DNA of 64,000 bases, taken from Odontesthes bonariensis (Eukaryota > Chordata > Actinopteri > Atheriniformes > Atherinopsidae). Positions 20,901-32,207 of this stretch are shown here, in pieces; within the stretch, counting starts at the first letter, position 1; each line of letters starts with the position of its first letter. Made by a program: the position numbers and the translations under genes. The notes beneath the pieces were generated by a model. The model worked only from the letters and a program-made list of their open reading frames with translations. It did no database searches and was not told the DNA's origin. The stretch is taken from positions 18,416,449-18,480,448 of the forward strand of contig NC_134521.1 in NCBI RefSeq assembly GCF_027942865.1. The letters run 5' to 3'.

Positions 20901-23900
20901 GATTCTTCCCCGTCATCTTACAGCGGAGAACACGGCTTATTTTTGAAAGATTTTGAAATCTAATTTTAGAATCCTTGGTGTCTTGGTTTTAACTGGTTTC
21001 ACTCAGTCATGCCAGCCACGTTGGGGTGGTTATTCAAAATTTTCTGTGGTGTGACAGAACACACGTTTTATTTCCGCTTTACTCAGACATTAAAATATCA
21101 CAAAAGAAAATTTGGCAACGCACTGCTGTCAATTTTTCTCCCTCTGCAGAACTCGAATCTTCCCAAAAGCAAGTGGAAGTTGACAAAAAAGCCAAAGATG
21201 AGCTGATTCGAGAGCGGGATAACTTAAATAAGGTATCCAGCGAATCTTGGATTCATTCAGAGATAATTTCACGACACACTGTATTTACTGATATATCATT
21301 AAAGGCCTGTCCACAATGTTGTAAACACTAGATCCTATTTTAATGCTTACAGATTCAAGACCAGAATTAACAGATATTATTTGTGTTCCCCCGTCTGTAT
21401 ATGATATGTGCTTATGCTTGTTTTCTGCATTGACAGAACATGATCAAAGCTGTGCAGTCGAGTGAGAAACAGCAGAACCTTGGGAAGCTACTTGAGCAAG
21501 ACAAGAGGGCCTTAGAACATGAGATCAGTGGCTACCGTCAGGAGGCCCAAAAGCAGCGGAAGATTATCCAGCAGCTGGAAAAAGAACGTGACCGCTACAT
21601 TAACGAAACCAGCAGCCTCATGCAGAAGGCAGGTCGTGCAGAGAGGCTGGCCTGCGGCGTCAAATTGTCACGGTGAATTTAGATATCGCAGCCTAACTTT
21701 GATCGGCTTCGGTCTGATTGAGGGAACTTCCCTTCCTTCCACAGGTGCAACAAAAAATCAATGACGTCGAAGTCAGAGAAATGGAAATATTTGATTGGAG
21801 GAAGAAAGTTACCGAGGCAGAGTGCAAGGTTAAACAGCAAGAGAACCTGTTAGAGTCTGTTGTGTCTGAAAGGAACCTCTACAGCAAAAACCTTATCGAG
21901 GCTCAGGTAAGAATGACGAGTTTGTGTTATCTGCTGTTATTTGATTACAAAACTCATTGCATTTTTACACTTTAGGTAGTCCTGCAAAGTTAATACTAGT
22001 TTATTGCTTTGGCTGCTTCAGTGGCCAGTTGAAATCATCTAGAGAGCAGGACAGCTGTCAATATGATGAAATACAGTTTGAAGATGATTAATTAAAGGCC
22101 AGTGTATCTGTTTCACAGGCTCTTGTTCCACAGCAGCCACACTAAAGGCTCCCTGTTCTCCTGATGTGTTGCATAATGTTTTAGTTTATTGGCTAGATTA
22201 AATGATTGCTGGTTAATGTTAATTATGTCACAATTGCATTCAATCAGAATATCACCAGTATTTCTTGAAGAATTATAAAAATGGACGTGAATATGCTATT
22301 TTAGACATTGTCTTTGGCTGTTGGGCTTGGTGACTTTCTTCACAATTTCTTCGTCTTCTCTGTTTATTGTCGTGTTCCCCTTCCTTCCACTCACTGTCTG
22401 TCTCTCTGCTTTAGGAAGAGATTGCAGAGATGAAGAGAAAGATGAAGACTATGAACAACCAGGTTACCAGGCTGAGAGATGAGATCAGTGGGAAGGAGCA
22501 GGCCCTTGCCAAAGATCAGCAGGAGCACAAGCGTTTAGAGAAGGATAACGAGGCCCTGAAGGTATTGTTAAAGCCCGCCTCAGTCAGGGTTTAGGGAGGA
22601 TCTTTAAGCCAGGTTTGAAAGTTTCAAGGTGAAAAGATTTGCTGATGAAAAACAACAAAAGATACCAACTACAACTGGAAACCGTTCTGGTTGATGTTGT
22701 TGAAACCCAGCAATAAAAATCATAAGGGTATTAGCAAAGTAGTTGATAGTGATTAAATCTTAAAAATAAAGAGTATTCAGTATGTTCCTCTTGTAATGAT
22801 ACTTTGATGCTTTTAATCTTCACTTACGGTCATTTACAAATTCAATTAAATTCAATTAAAAAAAATACTTCATTTATCCACGTGTCTGACCATTTCTGTG
22901 TCCGTCGACAGGGAGAGCTGCAGTCAATTAAGCTGCAGCTGGAAGAAACAAAGCAGCGTGTTGACAGTCAAAGGGCCGAACAGCAAAAACTGCAGAAGAT
23001 AATAGCCGACACAGAGGGTGAGCAGATCCAACAGAAGAAACAACTGGAGCAGGTAGAGAAGGAGGAACACGAACAGGAAGAGAAATATTACAGAGACCAT
23101 TGTCTGAATGGGTATTGTTGTCTCAAGGTGATAAGAGAGCGGGACAGCCTTGGCAAGCAGCTGATACATCGAAATGATGAACGTGCACTGCTGTATGAGA
23201 AGATCAGGATCCAGGAGTCAATCCTGAGCAAGGGGGACTTCCACTACAATCAGAGGTTGGAAGACATCCACCTGCTCAAGCTGGAGATTAAGAAGGTCCG
23301 ACGCAAGAAGAGCATCCTGGACAAGACTGTGTCCAACGCAGAAGAGCTGAGGTAAAGGAAAGCAAGCACATGTGGTCTGATCAGAGTGAGGAGAGTGATG
23401 AAGGTGGAGAAGGACGGCATGATACAAACCGTCAGGACGCAGGGCAAGATGGATGAGGTGACCAACAAAGGGCTGTAGGTAGAGTAGAAGAGGAAGATTC
23501 AAAGAGAAAGGGAGCAAGATGAGGAGAGATATAGAGTAGAAGGTAAGAATAACCTCCTTAAAATGTCTAAATCCCGAAACCACAGAATATCATGTCTTAG
23601 AATTTGTTTGCTTAAAAATACAGATTCTTGTTAATAGTAGACTTCCCCCATTTCTCCCCAGTAATTTGTATGGTTTTATTTATTTGACATTTTGCTGGTA
23701 TTTTCCCAAGTCTCTGGTTTTCTGATGGGAACTTAGGGCTAAATGTATGTCTTGATTATTTAAATGATGTTTATTTGAGATGCTGTGCTATAGGCAGGAA
23801 CTGTTCCACCTGCAGAAACAGCTGCTCAGAGAGAGAGCAAGGAACAGCGTCCTCGAGGAACAGCTGAAGCCCATAAATATTCACAGATGGAGGCGACTGG

Positions 23901-25242
23901 AGGTGAGGTCTTTCTGTCCAGGAGGAGTCTAACTAAGTGAATCAGCTTGAACTGACCACATCCAGTGTCTAATATATTTGTTTATCTCTGCCTTCAAAGG
24001 ATGAACATTCGCATGTCTGGTTTAAACCTAAATATTTAAAGAGCAAAAGGTCGGATCATGAATGTATTGTACATGAATCTCTCCTTCAGGGCAGTGACCC
24101 CAGCAAATACCAGCTCATACAGAAGATTCAGTCCTTGCAGAAGCGACTGATCGCCAAGACCCAGGAGCTTGAGGAACGGGAACTCTTATTGCAGGTAAAC
24201 TCTCGATGTAAAGTCATTATTGGCAGAGTTTGTGGGCAGTTGTCAGTTGCTTATTGCATTTATTGTATTAAAGGAATTTGCTACCCTTTGAGTGACGCAT
24301 TGATGTGTTTAGAGGTTATTGGACAGCAGTATGGCACAGAGGAATAAGATGCACAGTTATTAAGTTATATTCTCCATTGGTTTGGGTCTTTTCGTGGGAT
24401 TTAATGGCAGTAACTGCAGCAGTTTTTCATTTTAAAGCCAGTAGGTGTGTGAAGTATTCAGTAACAGTAACAGGAAACTAATAGAGATGCAAGCTTTCTA
24501 TCTATCATGCTGGAGACAGATATGCTTTGACGTCTTTTTCCTTCCAAAAGACGTCCTTCCTGCAAAAAACAACAAGGCCCAAGTTTTTCAGCAAAGTTTT
24601 GTTTTCTGATATCCTCACATAGGAAAAGGAGAAGCTCTATGTGGAGCTGAAGCACATTCTGGGCCGGCAGCCGGGTCCAGAGGCAGCCGAGCAGCTCCAG
24701 CAGTGCCAGTGGACCATCAGAGACAGAACCAGAAAGCTTAAGGTCTGACGTTATCTGATTGCCAAGCTCATAATTTTTTCAACATTAGATTCTGTTTTCC
24801 ATTTTGACTCCTCTGTATCTTACTCAGTCCCGTAGAATTCTTTAAGTGTGAATTTAGACTTAAGTGTTGTCAAATTCTTTTTCATCGTAAATGTAAAGTA
24901 AGTACTTCCACTGCACAGGCACTGATAGCAGAGCTGAGGATGCTCGACTCAAAGATGAACGAGTACAAAAGTGAGAATCAAAGACTGGCCAATGAGCTGG
25001 CAAACATTAAGAAGAAATATCTCAGCCAGAAAAAGCTCCACAGGTAAGGTTTATCTTTGCTTCACGGCATGGGAGTCATTTGTGACGGAAAGTGAACACT
25101 GCTGCAAAGCTTCTTTGTGTTTATAAGTGAACAGAGGGCCAGGACCAAGTTCGAGCAGCTGGAACCTCTGCCCCAGCTGAGCAGCAAACCTCACTTCACA
25201 GGAGGAGGCTTCAGGATCGACAACCCTGTGAGACCACAGTGA
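14929..25242 (+). CDS. cfap58: Cilia- and flagella-associated protein 58
   Basis: An axonemal, almost fully coiled-coil protein needed for sperm flagella and motile cilia (family knowledge: CFAP58/CCDC147, about 870 aa). Coding exons: 14929-14934, 15446-15715, 15955-16103, 16208-16358, 16565-16759, 19663-19800, 20048-20207, 21150-21232, 21437-21628, 21745-21906, 22415-22561, 22912-23351, 23794-23902, 24090-24194, 24623-24742, 24919-25043 and 25128-25242. All phases join. This gives 888 codons, or 863 if 23053-23127 is an intron. Diagnostic blocks are GDKSLDKIRAEYEKL, LMSKCRELNAEIVSTS, QRKIIQQLEKERDRYIN, YNQRLEDIHLLKLEIKKVRR, RQPGPEAAEQLQ and the C-terminal TGGGF. Exon 1 codes only Met-Glu; the ATG has a good context (G at -3 and +4). 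The 2.9-kb intron 5 holds a transposon. The intron after exon 9 uses a GC donor. Confidence 0.92.
17147..18534. mobile_element. TTAA-flanked non-autonomous DNA transposon in cfap58 intron 5
   Basis: The ends TTTAAAGGCCTACAGAAAG and CTTTCTGTAGGCCTTTAAA are exact reverse complements, so the element is 1.39 kb with a TTAA at each edge. The inside is much more GC-rich than the host intron, with CRE-like TGACGTCA at about 17332, a palindrome cluster at 17548-17878 and a T-run near 18267. No transposase frame is seen. It is piggyBac-like by its TTAA edges, but the family is unassigned. Confidence 0.8.
17548..17878. repeat. Nested perfect palindromes
   Basis: Outer stem: 17548-17581 with 17845-17878 (34 bp, exact). 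Next: 17584-17604 with 17725-17745 (21 bp). Inside it are hairpins 17588-17603 with 17612-17627 (16 bp) and 17633-17656 with 17676-17699 (24 bp). The arms show no visible mismatch, so they are young or maintained. The hairpin at 17588 and the stem at 17584 share an arm, so they are alternative folds. Confidence 0.9.
21629..21744 (+). other. GC-AG intron of cfap58
   Basis: The preceding exon must end CTCATGCAGAAG in phase 0, and the next begins after CCACAG with GTGCAACAAAAAATC, also phase 0. The donor is therefore GCAGGT, a GC-AG intron of 116 bp. Using the nearby GT (AAGGCAG|GTCGTG) would shift the frame into an early stop. Confidence 0.75.
23053..23127 (+). other. 75-bp stop-free segment inside cfap58 exon 12: possible intron
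   Basis: It begins GTAGAG, ends TGTTGTCTCAAG, is a multiple of three and has no stop. Its translation (EKEEHEQEEKYYRDHCLNG and so on) has no counterpart in the CFAP58 sequence I recall, where QLEQ would be followed directly by VIRERDSL. It is either a retained or optional tiny intron, or an inserted peptide. The donor is weak. Confidence 0.5.
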
Positions 25243-25953
25243 CCATCACAAAAGAAATAAGTTTAAATCCAGTCATCTTACACTGTTTCTATCATTTCAG
25301 GTGAAAGAAAATGTCATAATTTTATCTTATAAATACTCAGTCTCTAAACTAATTGTGTTTTATCAGGCTTTTCTCTGAAAAGAAAAATCCCTCCTCCACT
25401 CCGATTGAAACATACCCGATTAGGTTTTTTTTGTTAAATATGCTGTGAAAATGTTGCGCCAAACAGAGTTCCTGACATTGTTAGTCATGAAACTTTTAAG
25501 CCTGTGATAACCTATGGTCACAAGACCAGAGCAAGGCCTTAGAAAGTTTTGAACTTAAACATCTCTTCTTTGGCTGATGTCGACAATCGGAGAGGTAATG
25601 GACAAAATTCAATGTCAGTTTGCAAATTAACTTCTAAATAATCTCAGAAAAATAAGTTTTTCTGTAAGCTGAACATAAAGATTTTAGATTAATGCTTTTT
25701 GGAAATCAGGCCATCTTTTACTCCGTGACCGGCTTAGTGTAATAGATGATTTGCTCAAACTTTTGCATGCATATAAAGTTTAGACACAATACTGTATTTC
25801 AAAGATATGAAACACTGGTTGCCTTACTTTCAAATTGCGTTTCTTCCCTCTAAAGAATTATTTATTTCACTGACATGTAAAAACACTTTAATTTCAGTAA
25901 TCAAAGGTATAGAGTGGTCACATTTCTTTGAATGTCTTCTTACTGGCAGTGCT

Positions 25954-25968
25954 AATAAAGGGAATAAA
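25954..25968 (+). terminator. cfap58 polyadenylation signals
   Basis: Two AATAAA hexamers (25954-25959 and 25963-25968), about 710 bp past the stop codon. They define a 3' UTR of roughly 750 bp, 25243 to about 25990, with no other feature seen. Confidence 0.55.
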
Positions 25969-27582
25969 GTTTCAAACTGGGAACTTTTGTGGCTTTGTTA
26001 CTAACAATATTTAGAACAAACCTTTTCAAACGAGAAGAAAAAGCAGAACAGAGTGGACATCACGTCAGCTCATTTCTGAGTCAAAATATTATTTATTATA
26101 ATGAAACAAATCAACAAGGACATAGTGTGCGTTTTTAAAAAAAACAATGTTCTCTTTATGAACTTATATTGTGGACACATGACATAAAGTTATCTTCACT
26201 GGATGTGAATGGGAAGCAGTCTGTACATTATTATGGAAATTATGTCTAATCTGCAAGGTGCTGTGAGAGAAAGTAAAAAAAAAAAAAGATTCATACATGG
26301 AAACACGTCCTTCCAAAAATTAATTTTTATTACAAGAATACCACATTTAATATCCAGAACGTAAATAAACACATACCTACTGAGAGCAGGGAGTCCATAT
26401 GATCGTGTTTTGTATTTTATTTTCAGATGATATCGCACGGCACTGGTACCCTCAAATCCATGCCAGTAGAGACACAAGTAAGAGTGCAGAGGGGCCATAT
26501 GACACGAATCCTGTCTTTATAACTGATTCTGTCGTATAACTTCTGAAAGCTTTTGTCGATCATTTGCCATGTTGCTGTCATGATGTCCCTGTAAACACCA
26601 CTAGATGTCAGAAAAGTATTGACTAGTACCTTCCGTCCACTGTTATGATACCCGATAATACTGTTCTGTCATCACTGTCAGTCCAGTACTTTAATATCCC
26701 TTTTCTGTTTTTTTAATGTCCTTTTTAATGATTTTGAAATGCCCATTTTTTTTTCTGTTGTGAAACAAGTGACTTCACTTCCCCAAGTATGATTTCTTTA
26801 ATGGTGCCTTTTATACCAGTGAAAGCATGAGAGATAAAGGTTAAGAAAGGTTACCGTCAGAGGGAGGGAATCTCTCTCAGGTAAACATTGCCCTCAGACA
26901 TTTCACATATTTTATCTTAGACTGTAAAAGGTCTGGACTCCACCACTACCATGTGTTGTGTTCATGTTTTAAGGTTCTCTATGTACCCTGGACACATGAT
27001 GGATATATTGTCTCTCAGCTGGAGATGTCACGGTCTTTCTTTTGGCCAGATATGTGTTGGAGTGACCATGTGAGGTGGCTGCTTGAACTATAGACCGTTT
27101 CATGCTAGTGAGCACAAAGTGTAATGGGAATGGAAAATGTTTCATATAAGCCATAAATTTAGTGTTGGAATGGTTACTGCGGGTAAGATTAGTTTCAGCA
27201 TTGCTGTGGATGCGTGATATCATTACAGTAACAGTTCATAGCTGAGAGGGGTCTGTGGGTGTAATCAGCAAACTCATCTCAGCGTCTTACTGATAGTATC
27301 AACAAAGAGTTTACAGGCTGCAAATGAATACTGTTGATAATCTAGTAACAAGCCACCGATACTGAGGATCCTGTGACTATTAGTTAGATCAGTACCTGTG
27401 TACCAAAAGCAATTGAGGAAAATGTCAGCTATTGAGTCTTTGTGCTCACCAGCAGGAAACAGCCACCTGTCCAAGCAGCCACCTCATGCTGTTACTATGA
27501 TCATTTTGTTCCCAAGGCAAAGACAAGAATATTACTTCACCAGCTTTGTGTTTAAAGTGAATGGAGAAGATTAAAATAAATA

Positions 27583-27639
27583 GCCCTGTGATGGGCTGGC
27601 GACATGTCTACTCTCACCCGATGATAGCTGGGATAGGCA
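27583..27639 (+). repeat. Fragment of a common teleost interspersed repeat
   Basis: CCCTGTGATGGGCTGGCGAC, followed by CCGATGATAGCTGGGATAGG, matches the conserved core of a repeat found across fishes (LINE/SINE 3' regions). Only about 57 bp survive. Confidence 0.6.
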
Positions 27640-28424
27640 AATTCTCAAGTAGAGAATTGAAGACTCGAATTTCTGAACATGGTAGTACTATAAGATGCAA
27701 AAACCAGTTGCAGCACATTTTGTTGAACTCAACCATTCTACTTCATCTCTAAGATACATCGGGACTGAGAAGGTAACTCTCCCTTTCAATATGAGGTAAC
27801 TTGGATGTTTTACTTCTTGGAAGGGACTGGCTTTATGGTCTAAAAACTCTCACCACATGGTCTAAACATGGATTTTGATTTAAGATGGTTTTTTTGTTTG
27901 TTTTGCACGTCTTTATTAGATCATTTCTGATGGATGCGTTCCCATTTATTTCTAATGAGCCAATTGTCGAAAGAGAGATATTATGTAATCACCATCTGAT
28001 GTGTGACAAGGGTATGACCTACATAACAAACAAGAGCCTTTGTCTTACTGCCGCTCATCTTGAGGAAGGCCTCGGGACCCAAACGTCAGTAAGTACATTT
28101 GGAGGGAACCAGAGCGTGCAACACTTTTTATTAAGTTTTTCAAACGAGGGGGTAGATCAGGGATTTAAACCCCAGAAACTCCGTATGTTGAAACGTCCTT
28201 GGGTGAAACACAAAACCTTAAAGTGTCAATAAAACCACTGATGTGTGATTGTAGGGAAAAAGTGTTCCACATGCTGCATATAAAGTGCACATAGAAAATA
28301 AGTTCTATATGAATTTGTTTGTAAATGGGACAATGAGAAATAATATGCAAAGCACTTTGTAGAACCCTTATAAAATGTGTTTATAAGATATGTCTGCATC
28401 TAAATGTTTGACTACTAGCCTATC

Positions 28425-28453
28425 TTTTATATATATATATATTATGTGTGTAT

Positions 28454-28488
<35 letters not shown>

Positions 28489-28489
28489 A
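28425..28489. repeat. Compound (TA)n/(GA)n microsatellite
   Basis: A TATATA run passes through TGTGTGTATA into an interrupted GAGAGA tract. Confidence 0.9.
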
Positions 28490-29437
28490 AACAAATGGAA
28501 AAAAGAGAAATTTGGAACTTAGAAAATATTAACTCTAAATTTTTTCAGGAGGTCAAAAAAATAGAAACGTATCCTTCATGGCTTCAGTAAATATCTGTGA
28601 CCTCAAAACAAGAAAAGCTCCACTTGCCACATGCTGTTTGCTATTCTTTAACCTTGTGAACTGTTATTACAGTTACTCCGGCTTTACGTATCAAACATAA
28701 AGTAAGCTGTGGGATATTCAGGAGCTGAAATGGACAACACAATCAGTCTTGTGTCCTTCTTGTTCTTTTCTGCTGCCTGTGGAGTAATTCCTTTGCCAGT
28801 GCAGCACAACATTACCATGGCAACCCATGCCTGTGCATTTCTGGGCTGTTTTGCCGTAGAATTGGGAGGCCTCTGACAGGATTTGTGTCCTTTCTTCCCC
28901 TCCCCTCCCCTTTTTTCTTCTCCTTGTTGAGCTTTAAAAAGCAGCTGCCTGCAGAGTCTAATGATGTTTGGTGGGTGTCTTGGCCTGCTCGTCATGATGG
29001 CGGAATCTCTGTTTATTTCTCTGGTGTGCAACTGTGAGCAGGTGGGCTCAGCACCTACTGTGTATTGACGTCACGCATCAGTGCGAAGCTCCTCTTCTTT
29101 TCTTTGATTTGTCTATCTGATTGCCAATAGTCAAAATAACTTTCGTTGTAGGCGAGTTTTCATTAAGTGACCACGAGAAAATCTTCATTGAAACACCGCC
29201 TGACTGCTTATTTTGTTGAGTCTCTCTGAACCATCTGGCTGTAAGCTTTATCCGTCAAATCTGCTCATATCTCAGTGCTGGATGTTTCAGTCAGAAATGA
29301 TGTGAGCCATGAGACTACGTGTACACTATTACATGTGTGGATTTTAAACAGGGAGTCTCAGCCCTGGCCAGAGGTTCAAATCAGAGATTAAGCTGATATA
29401 TGAAGCAGGTTGTGATGAAGGGAAGCATCATTAGCCA

Positions 29438-30755
29438 TTGGGACGCAGTGCAAAATCTAGATAAAACAGAAAGCAATGATTGCAAATCTCATAAAATAAT
29501 ATATTTTTCACCAGAGAACATAGAACATGTCTTTGATGGCAGCACCATATCGCTATAAAGCACTGTGTAGCAGCCCCTCTTCTTTTAACCACAGTCTGTA
29601 AACACCTGGGAGCTGAGTCAACCAGTTTTTGAACCTTTGGGAGAGGAACGATGTCCCTTTCTTTTGTGATGTAGGATTCTAGCTGCTCAACAGTCCTGGA
29701 TCTTTTTTGTTGTATTTTGTCTTTCAGCTGGTGAAAGGTCTGGACTGCAGGCAGGTCAGTCCAGAACCCAGACTCTTCTACGACAAAGCCATGCTGTTGG
29801 AATAGACGCAGTATGTGGTTTAGCGTTATCTCGCTCAAATGTGCAGGACCTTCTCTGAAAAAGACGTCATCTCGATGGGAATATATGTTGGTGTCAAACA
29901 TATATATACTTTCAGCATTGATGGTGTCCTCAGCTGTGAAACCTACCTGTTCCATAGATACTAATGCACCCCTATACCATCAGAGATGCAGGCTTTGAAC
30001 TGAATGCTGATAACAAGCATGGCTCCTCACCTCTTTAGTCTGGATGAAGTGGCGTTCATGATTTCAAAAATGATTTTCCAATTTCAAATCGTCCGACAAT
30101 AGAACAGTTTTCCAATTTGTTTCTGGATCATGTTCACATATTGACTTGTCCCTTGCACGATGGAGCTTTAACCTGCATCTGTGGATGGCACGGTGAGCTG
30201 TGTTCACAGGCAATGATTTCTGGAAGTGTTGCTGAGCCCATCTATTGATTTCTTTGTGAGTCGGGCCTGTTTTTAATGCAGCGCTGCCTGAGGTCCCGTG
30301 ATCATCAGCATCCAATATTGATTTTCATCAATATTGCAAAGAGATGTCTCCAAGTTCTCTGAATCTTTGATGATATTATGTACTGTAAATGATGGAACAT
30401 TCACTTTTTAGGAACAATTATTCTGAAATTGCTCCACAATTTGTGGCTACAGTTATTTTTGCACATTGCTGAATCTTCTCTCTAAGGTGCTCTTAAAAAA
30501 CAAAAAAAAACAATCATATTACTGACCTGTTGCTAATTCACCTAATTAGTTGAAACACGTTTCTCAAGCAGACTCTTATTAGTACAGCCTCTCCGGCCTC
30601 TTGTTGCTGCCGTCAAACTAAAGTTGAAATATATTTGTTATGAAAAAGTAAAGTGTTTTCTATGTTGTATTGTAAATAAGATATTGGTTTATGTGATTTG
30701 CAAACCATTGCAGTCTGTTTTTATTTACATTTATCCAGCATCCCAGCTTCTTTTT
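29438..30755 (-). mobile_element. Decayed Tc1/mariner-type transposon
   Basis: Left TIR TTGGGACGCAGTGCAAAATC and on to about 29490; right TIR, read in reverse, AAGCTGGGATGCTGGATAAA, with the inner part GTAAATAAAAACAGACTGCA shared between ends (about 50 bp, roughly 80%). Minus-strand pieces of transposase remain: an HTH region (TGPTHKEINRWAQQHFQKSL), then WKTVLLSDDLKLENHF over the first catalytic Asp region, and the C-terminus (RTVEQLESYITKERDIVPL, LQTVVKRRGAATQ). Frame shifts, stops and a deletion make it inactive. Confidence 0.75.
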
Positions 30756-31910
30756 GGAGTTTGGTTTGTTCAAGGAAATTAAATATGCTGCTGTATCTTC
30801 TTGCGAATTAGATCTATGTGAGGGGTCCAACATAAAGGGACGTCAACACCCAGGTGCTAACCTGCGGAACTTGTAAAACTTTGCATTATGGATTTCAATT
30901 GTAAATAATTGACGCTCATACAAAACACCAAAAATAAGTATTTGCAATGATAAGAACATGTTTATTACACTGTTCAGTTAGTGACTGTGTCGTCCCCTGA
31001 TACAGACTGGGATTATCCATATCAGTCAGCCAGGACACTGAAGAAAAGTAAAGAGGAAAGAACTCTAACTTATGCTTTAGATTTGTCAAGTTCATTACAA
31101 ATTAATTCATCTTCTGCTTTGCAACTTTTCTATGAGAAACAATTCATGACAAATTTATTTCTACTAAACCAATCCAACTTAAAGGACAAAAATCAATCTA
31201 AATATGCAGATTCATGTCCCACGGTTGCCATAAACATTTACTCTGTTCCAGTCCATTGAACATTACATTCAGACTGAGGAATGCTTTGCCTGATGAAATA
31301 AGAGAAGTTGCACATCATCGTGTTTTCTGCCTGATGCCTTTTCACGTGTGGCTTTACAAAGATCCTCAGCATTTCAGTGTGATATGAAAAAATACATGTA
31401 CAGTAAGAGATACTGCTGCATTTTGCAAGGAACTTTTAAAGAGTAGGTCTAAGAATGTTGATTTCTCCTGACTCTCCATATTTCAACACCTCGTCTCTAT
31501 CCGTCTTAATGGTGGTGTATCTGTTTTATGCAGCTTGTAATCATGCTGGTAAGTATTTGTTGCTTTTTGCAATATCTTCTGTTCTGTTCTGACCTGTTCA
31601 TGAGCTCTCTGTGCTCATGAACAGGTTCAAAATTGATGTCCTTGTATTTGTCTTGGCTCTATGGCAGAATGATTAAGCAGACAAAAAAAGAGAGAGAGAA
31701 AATCTAGAGACGCTATAAATAAAAAGGTGTGGAATACAATGTGCTACCCCGCTACAAGCATCATCTTCTTCCCCCAAACCTCCTGCTCCTCCTACGTCTC
31801 CCCTCATGAATATTGGGGGCTCAATGGAAGCAAAGAGGAGGCAGGGACAAAGGGAGAAAAAAGCGTGGAGGAAGGGAGGGGGTGAGCTGATGTCGTCAGA
31901 GGCCCAGCAG

Positions 31911-32207
31911 TGCGCATGCTCTGTGTGCGCTGGGCTGGCTGGCCATTGATTGGAAAACAACGAGCTGTGGGAGGACAGATAAGGGTGGCTGTGGGCTAAC
32001 GGGTGAGGGACGGGATACAGACCAAAGCTCTCACCACGCTGCCATCTTTACCTCTCGGATTTTTTTCTCTGTCTTTCACCCTGGAATGATTGTAACTGCT
32101 GCTGCTCACCGGCTTTTGCTGCAAAGGAAGGCCCAGATTCTCCCGGTCTGAAACGATCCTGACTACACACTTAAGCCAAAATAAAACAACGGCTCATCTG
32201 ACTGCAG
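31911..32207 (+). promoter_or_regulatory. fez1 promoter and non-coding exon 1
   Basis: TGCGCATGCTCT at 31911-31922 is near the NRF1 consensus, and an inverted CCAAT (ATTGG) lies at about 31948. The following GC-richer stretch ends in ACTGCAG|GTAAAC at 32207, a good donor for a 5' UTR exon. In mammals FEZ1 also starts with a non-coding exon. There is no TATA box; the start site is probably about 31950-32050. Confidence 0.5.

Larger units (their letters stand above)
25991..29437. other. Intergenic region between cfap58 and fez1
   Basis: No supported gene. Recognised pieces are a CTCF-like motif at 26598-26610 (CCACTAGATGTCA, one mismatch to the core), a teleost repeat fragment at 27583-27639 and the microsatellite at 28425-28489. 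The rest is unique-looking AT-rich DNA. Confidence 0.5.

Noticed and set aside
31673-31960. 95-codon minus-strand frame at the fez1 promoter
   Set aside because: Purine/pyrimidine-biased promoter DNA with no recognisable product.
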